A stretch of 64,000 nucleotides of DNA from Zhengitettix transpicula (lineage: Eukaryota > Arthropoda > Insecta > Orthoptera > Tetrigidae). A program made the position numbers and the translations under genes. The notes under the pieces are model-generated. The model was not told the DNA's origin and made no database searches. It saw only the letters and a list, made by a program, of their open reading frames with translations. Within the stretch, counting starts at the first letter, position 1; each line of letters begins with the position of its first letter. This document shows positions 57,141 to 64,000 of this stretch, one piece after another. The DNA lies in the NCBI GenBank assembly GCA_037074705.1, contig CM073590.1, positions 235,588,101 to 235,652,100 of the forward strand, given 5' to 3'.

Positions 57141-60100
57141 GGCTGCGCCTCACATTTCTCCTGGCCATCGTGACTACGGTGGTAAAGTCTGACCCTGTGG
57201 GTCACTGTCCTCCAGGCATCTCTTGGCTGGACGCAGAAATGCTTCCAGACGATGAAGATTGTGAAACGTTCTACGAATGCCACTCGGGAACTCCTTCTGC
57301 CAGTCGCTGTCGTTATGGGCTGCGCTTCAACTATGAGCTTCAAGTGTGCGATTGGCCTTGGAATGTTCCTTATACAGTGACCAACGTCCCGTGCGGAAGT
57401 CACCACGCTCTCGGCGAGGATGAAGACGTGAACGTGAGCGAGCTCCTAGATCTTCAGGAAGAGCCTGACGGGCCAATGGTATCGAAAAGGCCGTCGAATC
57501 TGTTCAGTTCGTCGCCATCAGAAGAAACAGTGGATTCAGAGCATCTTCCCTGGGAAGTAAAGTTTCACGAGGAGGAACCCGACTCCAGGAGTCACTCAGT
57601 GGACATGGACGACGAGTCGATGAAGCAGGAAACCCCGCACCACGAGGTTGAGTCGGAGGAAGCGGCCCGCCATTTCTTCGAGCTGAGCGACGCCATTTCT
57701 GAGCTGATGTGGGACTCTGAGATACACGAACACATCCTCGAACCGAACGGGAAAGTAAGTACCAATTTTGATGGCGTCTTGGACAGTCTTTTGAGTATTT
57801 CAGAAGCGGTGAAGAAGGCGACAGAGGACGCTGACAAATACACTGATCCTTCCACAAACTTGAAGTCATCAGCGGGCCACACAATTTCAACTTTCCTAAA
57901 AAAATACGGTGATCTGGTGGATTATTTTGATACTAAGCGTGGAGAAGCGTTCGATACCATCATGCTGGACGAAGATTTTCAGCGTTCTTCAGCGTTTGCA
58001 ACGATTGACTCTTTGAAAGAAAACATTACCTTAGAAGATAGTCGGAGACGTTTGGAAGTTGATGAACATGCTTCAAATGAGACAAAGGGAATAGTTAGTG
58101 AGAAGGGTCATGGAGAAATTTTGAACAGTAACACAGGCGGCAGAATCGGCAATGAAGCTAGAAAAGAGTTGCTAGAAACTCAAAGTGACAACCATTTCGC
58201 GTTGCCAGATATAATGCCAGACGTGCAAATCAACGAATCGGTAGCTTGTGAAACTACACATAGTGAACAAGAAGTAAGAAAAGAAGCTTCCACCAAAGCT
58301 GAGATGGGTTCACTAGAAGATGAGGAAACGGATGACGGTAGTTCCAAATTTTTTATGGAAGATAGAATGGGAAGTTTGGAAATAGAAGAACCGACGAGAA
58401 ATAAGTCTTTGGCCGAAAAAAACGGTGAGCCAAAAGCAGACGGGGACACGGTTTTGTTGGAAGACAGAATGAGAATTTTCGAAGATGACGAACTGATACG
58501 AAATGAATCACAAGAAACTACAGCGGCAGATGAAAATAATAAAGTGTTTTTGTTGGAAGACAGAATGAGAATTTTCGAAGATGATGAACTGACCCGAAAT
58601 GAATCACAAGAAAATAAAACAGAAGAAGAAAACAGTAACTCGTTACGGTTGGAAGACAGAATGAGAATTTTCGAAGAAGATGACGAACCCACCAGAAATG
58701 AATCACAAGAAAATAAAACAGAAGAAGAAAACAGTAACTCGTTACTGTTGGAAGACAGAATGAGAATTTTCGAAGAAAATGACGAACCCACCAGAAATGA
58801 ATCACAAGAAAATAAAACAGAAGAAGAAAACAGTACCTCGTTAATGTTGGAAGACAGAATGAGAATTTTCGAAGAAGATGACGAACCCACCAGAAATGAA
58901 TCACAAGAAAATAAAACAGAAGAAGAAAACAGTAACTCGTTACTGTTGGAAGACAGAATGAGAATTTTCGAAGAAAATGACGAACCCACCAGAAATGAAT
59001 CACAAGAAAATAAAACAGAAGAAGAAAACAGTACCTCGTTAATGTTGGAAGACAGAATGAGAATTTTCGAAGAAGATGACGAACCCACCAGAAACGAATC
59101 ACAAGAAAATAAAACAGAAGAAGAAAACAGTAACTCGTTACTGTTGGAAGACAGAATGAGAATTTTCGAAGAAGATGACGAACCCACCAGAAATGAATCA
59201 CAAGAAAATAAAACAGAAAAAGAAAACAGTAACTCGTTTTTGTTGGAAGACAGAATGAGAATTTTCGAAGATGATGAACTGACCCAAAATGAATCACAAG
59301 AAAATAAAACAGCAGAAGAAAACAGTAACTCGTTTTTGTTGGAAGACAGAATGAGAATTTTCGAAGAAGATGACGAACTCACCAGGAATGAATCACAAGA
59401 AAATAAAACAGCAGAAGAAAACAGTAACTCGTTTTTGTTGGAAGACAGAATGAGAATTTTAGAAGCTGATGAACTGACCCAAAATGAATCACAAGAAAAT
59501 AAACCAGCAGAAGAAAACAGTAACTCGTTTTTGTTGGAAGACAGAATGAGAATTTTAGAAGATGATGAACTGACCCAAAATGAATCACAAGAAAATAAAA
59601 CAGCAGAAGAAAACAGTAACTCGTTTTTTTTCGAAGACAGAATGAGAATTTCCGATGATGACGAACTGACCCGAAATGAATCACAAGAAAATAAAACAGC
59701 AGAAGAAAACAGTAACTCGTTTTTGGTGGAAGACAGAATCAGAATTTTCGATGATGACGAACTGACCCAAAATGAATCACAAGAAAATAAAACAGCAGAA
59801 GAAAACAGTAACTCGTTTTTGGTGGAAGACAGAATCAGAATTTTCGATGATGACGAACTGACCCAAAATGAATCACAAGAAAATAAAACAGCAGAAGAAA
59901 ACAGTAACTCGTTTTTGTTGGAAGACAGAATGAGAATTTTCGAAGAAGATGACGAACTCACCAGGAATGAATCACAAGAAAATAAAACAGCAGAAGAAAA
60001 CAGTAACTCGTTTTTGTTGGAAGACAGAATGAGAATTTCCGATGATGACGAACTGACCCGGAATGAATCACTAAAAAATAAAACAGCAGACGAAAACAAT

Positions 60101-63100
60101 AAAACTTTTTTGTTGGAAGACAGAATGAGAATTTTCGAAGATGATGAACTGACCCGAAATGTATCACAAGAAAGTAAAAAGTCAAAAATATTGCTAGGAG
60201 TAGATGAACCTACTAGAGGAAATAAAGATGGTGTGGATATTCTCAGTGAACAGAAAATAACAGTAGAAAACATGAAAACTAATCTTGATGATCAACACGA
60301 GATTGAAGGTGCGAAAGAGTCGCTTGAAAATAACACAACTGAGGTAAATAGTTCGATGTTCGACGACATAATAAGGCATTATGATGAACTTGGAACTAGC
60401 CAGTATGACGGTCGTACAGAAACTTCTACAGTACCTCTTATACTGGAACCGTTTGATTACGGAGTGATGGTGACACGTCCCGCTGACAAAGACCTCGTTT
60501 ACATCACAAACTACAAACCTTTCATCTTAACTCCATCATCAGAACAATCCGACGCGACCAACACCTCGCCTGCTTCCTACGATCCCGATTCACGAACTCG
60601 ATCCACTGACGCTCCAGAATTAAATCCGCTCGGAGAAAACAGTGTCCTTGATTCCAATGAAAATACATCGATTACCTCAAGCTCAAGCTTGGTTCTGGAA
60701 ACATTTACCCCTGACAGTTCTAAGAGCGATCCACATGACGCCCAAGAGTTCGAAATAACGTCAACACCACCAGACGCTTATTTTACCGAATTAATTAATT
60801 CAGCTGTGGCGGAAGAATCAACAGATCATCAGAACGAGAAACAAACAACCAGTGGTGCATTTGAAGAGGAAATATTAGAAATGAGCAATTCTATGGCCGT
60901 CGACACCGAAATTCCACGTACGTCTGAATCGTTTTTGCATTCAACTCTGGTTGAGTCAAAATATAAAAGTCAAGAAAGCGACGAAGGCTTGAAAACAATG
61001 GACACAACTCCTCCCAGCTCAGACGGCGTAGACTCTTCAGACGATGGTGGACAAAGATCAACTGCGTATTGGCGAGACGGCGAAGGAGAATTTTTTTCAA
61101 CAACGCCTTCTGTTAATATTGTTGCGCCGGAAGAAATGACGATTGAAGACCAAAGAGGGCGGATTAGCGGAACAAAACAAGTTGGCTCGTTGAAAAATAA
61201 ACCTGATATCGAAGTGAATCCTTCGTATTCCGAACTTCCGCCTGAACGAGATGCAAATGGATCTTTAGAAGAGACGTATAATACAAACAACAACGCCTCA
61301 GCTCTTGTGGAAAACAGTTCTCATTCAGATCAAATTGCTAAGATTGTTTCTGACGCTTACGGAATTACGACATTCCCCTCAGAAGAAGTTCCTATGAAGA
61401 ACAACGAAGGGAACATCGGCATGAACATCAACCATGACTTCATTTCAGAAGATACGACACAAACAGTTCAACATGAAAATACTTTAATATTTGAAGGAGA
61501 AATGTCGGAACTCTTTGTTACAGAGCCAACTTCATATCCTATTTATACACCAAGTCTGATTGAAACTGTCACGGAAAACATGATCAGACTTACTCAAGAA
61601 GAAGCATCAACCCAAACAGACACAACTGTAACCAAATTTACCTCAAGTTCGGAAGAACGTGTCCACACGGAATCACCACTTGGTCAATTGGCGATTAATA
61701 ATAATTTGGAACGAGTTGAGGATGTCGGAAATTTAAACACGCCAAAGGGAGATGCGTCGGACATGTTAGTGTCCACAGTATCGCCTCAGGAAACGGAGAA
61801 TTTGGCATTCTTAAGTAGTGGGGGTTTGAAAAATTTTACACATTCAAGTGAAACCATAAATACTGGTAAAGATTTAAACATTATTCAAATTGATAGTCCA
61901 TTAACCAGTGAAGTTGACGAAAAAAATTCTACGGCAGACGGGAACATGACGAATTCTTCCATAAACCACGTCATTTATCCACAGACTCGTCAACCAGGAG
62001 AATCGTTTAATGACGAAGATCCAACGGCATCTGGGACCACGGAAATTACTCATTATAATAATTATGAAACGCAACGGCCATTTGACCAAGAAGATTCGAA
62101 TAATCGAGAGAACGTGACACCTTCATACGACGATTTCATAACTGTCACTCGCTTCCAGGATTCTGAAATTGAAACAGAATTGGACGAAGATGATTTGGTG
62201 ACAGATGAGAACGATTCTAAAATTGAGGCATTTTTTGAGCAAGAATCGCACAAATTTCAGAGGGTGAAATCTTCTCATGCAGGTAGCCTGGGACCCACTC
62301 CTAAAAATGATTTTGAACTTGAAGACGTTGGAAGAATCACTGGTCCCTCGTACTCTGAAACTGTTGAGGCACTTCACGAACATACTTCGACTACAGGCAG
62401 GATGGAGACAGCTTCTCAAGAAAATAGCGCCGAGATCACTTCTTTCCAGGATTCTCCAATTGGAGAATCTCTAGACGACAATGAACCATTCGTGGTTGGG
62501 AATATGAAAGTGTCGCACAGAGACAACCTTAACACATTTCCCACCCAGAGGTCTTTAACGGAAACACCACTTTATTCGACGGCATTTGAGAACGACACTA
62601 ATTTCAACGTAGACAACGAGAAAAATACTCAACTCGAGGATTCTAAAATAGAACTAACTCATTATGACGAAAGTTTTCCAGTGGTTGAGAACGATCCAAA
62701 TTTTCAAATTTCCAGTGTAAGAATCAATCATGGACAAGATTCTGAAACCAAAGCACCACTTGACGAAAGATCGACAGACGTTGATAAAGTGACACATTCC
62801 TATGCAGGTCTGAATACAATTACTCACTACCAAGATATTGAATTAGAAGAAGTAATTCCAGATGAAAACTCACTAACGGTCGAAACGACCACTAATTCCG
62901 AGGGGCACATTGCCACTTATTCGCCTAATTCCCTCGGTATCGAAGATTTTCGAAATAATGAGGATTCCGTGATTTCACAAGAAATGACCACAGACAAAAG
63001 TCCACATAATTTCCTCCCTCAGGCTCAAGAAAATACTTTATTCACGCCATATTTAGCGTTCTTTGATTCAGTAACTCCAACCGTCAACGAAATACAAACT

Positions 63101-64000
63101 TTAACCATTAACTCTGAATTAAGGAGAGTTATTGGCCCAACGGAAGCTGTAAACGATACCGCTGTGAGACCATTAGAACCTTCGTCAGCACAAATTGACA
63201 AGGATGTGTCCATGTCGGATGGACTGAGGAATTTTTATTTTGACGTACAAAACAATGACGGTTCAATACAAGACTCTTCGACGACTATCAAAATTGATGG
63301 TGATACGACAGAAACCTCGTCCGACGATATGACTGCCGACACAACTGAAACGGCTGTGACAGAAAATATGTCAATTACCAAGTCTCACGCCGACAACAAA
63401 CATAACCTGTCTACCTTTCCTCGCCATCAAATTATCCATCCACAAACTTATGCGGATTCAACTACCTTACCTCTAGTAGACACTACTGAATCAAATACTA
63501 CACCAGGATATAAATATGAAGATGTTAAGATACCTCCTGGACAAGACCATCCACCAACTATGACGTTTAGTCTTATGAATTTCGAAACTGAATCACCTAC
63601 AGGATCCCCATCTACTTTCAAACCCAACGACGACCCTTCGGCATATTTAGGCCAACTGAATTCAGGTACGAAATATCCAACACCCAAATCATTTACAACT
63701 GAAGGAAATACTCAATTTAAAACTTCAACTAATACTGCATCAACCAACATTATCTTAATGACTGAGAACCCAACAAGTTTTATTGATCACTTGGAAGTAG
63801 TGACAAACAAATATGACGTTTTGCCCAATACATTTCAAGATGCTACACCAGATTATGAAGATGAAGATTTTAGATTACCTCCTGGAGAAGAACACCCGCA
63901 AACAATGCCGTTTATGCTCATGGGTTACGATAGTGAACGTACTACGGAGTCTCCCAATTTTATCCATGACAACGAAGAAACATTTTCTTTTTTAAATGAC
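57141..64000 (+). CDS. Large secreted chitin-binding repeat glycoprotein (partial)
   Basis: One uninterrupted frame of ~2,286 codons runs from a splice acceptor past the right edge of the window. The left edge is phase 1, so the start Met lies in an unseen upstream exon. The first residues, LRLTFLLAIVTTVVKS, are the core and end of a signal peptide. Residues 22-84 form a peritrophin-A/CBM14 domain with spacing C-x17-C-x5-C-x9-C-x12-C-x14-C and the usual aromatics (FYEC, LRFNYELQVCDWP). Then comes a long acidic, Ser/Thr-rich low-complexity region with 18-19 tandem 31-33-residue repeats (58340-60200), and afterwards diverged longer repeats. Such proteins bind chitin in cuticle or peritrophic matrix and act outside the cell as mucin-like glycoproteins. 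A consensus-like GTAAGT at 57754 could act as an alternative donor, but coding continues through it. The 697-codon minus frame is a repeat-driven shadow. Confidence 0.85.
57206..57394 (+). other. Chitin-binding type 2 (peritrophin-A, CBM14) domain
   Basis: Six cysteines at exon residues 22, 40, 46, 56, 69 and 84 would form three disulfides (1-3, 2-6 and 4-5 by family rule). The segment begins CPPGISWLDAEMLPDDEDCE and includes FYEC and VCDWPWNV. Only one such domain is visible in the part of the protein inside the window. Confidence 0.85.
58340..60200 (+). repeat. In-frame 93-99-bp coding tandem repeat, 18-19 copies
   Basis: The repeat unit encodes LEDRMRIFEDDELTRNESQE then NKTAEENSNSFL, with variants (EEDDEPT, EENDEPT, SDDDELT). 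Nearly every unit carries two N-glycosylation sequons, N-E-S and N-K-T, and is strongly acidic. Length varies by whole codons only, which keeps the frame open. The first unit (58340-58450) and the last are more diverged than the middle, the usual pattern in a homogenising array. Copies 58741-58938 and 58939-59136 form a 198-bp higher-order dimer. Confidence 0.9.

Noticed and set aside
58180..60273. 697-codon minus-strand open frame rich in SSSSKILILSS repeats
   Set aside because: It is the antisense of the in-frame 93-99-bp coding repeat. The plus frame has a signal peptide, a chitin-binding domain and continues well beyond the repeat, so the minus frame is a shadow.

Overview
This window is nuclear DNA from an arthropod, most likely a non-dipteran insect. 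It is AT-rich, gene-poor and full of decayed retroelements. Coding sequence is split by GT-AG introns, and one gene encodes a secreted protein with a chitin-binding (peritrophin-A type) domain. No bacterial gene organisation, rRNA or intact tRNA was seen. The species cannot be named from the sequence alone.

Layout. Bases 1-38382 hold no gene I can support. They contain ten copies (with 42056-42596) of one SINE-like family of about 535 bp, LINE remnants (2390-2572, 18440-18880, 35682-36604), a Penelope-like element fragment with a GIY-YIG endonuclease domain (29244-29635), hairpin repeats carrying hammerhead-ribozyme-like cores, a fold-back element (26190-27436), LTR-like sequence (13718-14881) and a 12-copy 81-bp minisatellite (28061-29033). 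Bases 38383-46590 carry three exons of a BAMBI-type pseudoreceptor (TGF-beta/BMP family modulator) on the + strand, with a 6.4-kb repeat-filled intron. Its signal-peptide exon was not found. Bases 46591-57140 are intergenic, with a LINE 3' end (49960-50460), a tRNA-Arg pseudogene, a probable 1.46-kb solo LTR (52780-54235) and more hairpin repeats. From 57141 to the end of the window one exon stays open for about 2,286 codons. It encodes a signal-peptide end, one six-cysteine chitin-binding domain, and a long acidic Ser/Thr-rich region with 18-19 tandem repeats of 31-33 residues.

The two genes show no evident functional link: one is a membrane modulator of BMP/activin signalling, the other a probable cuticle or peritrophic-matrix glycoprotein. 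The most unusual material is the SINE-like family with clear target-site duplications, the repeated hammerhead-like hairpins, and the repeat glycoprotein whose unit carries two N-glycosylation sequons.
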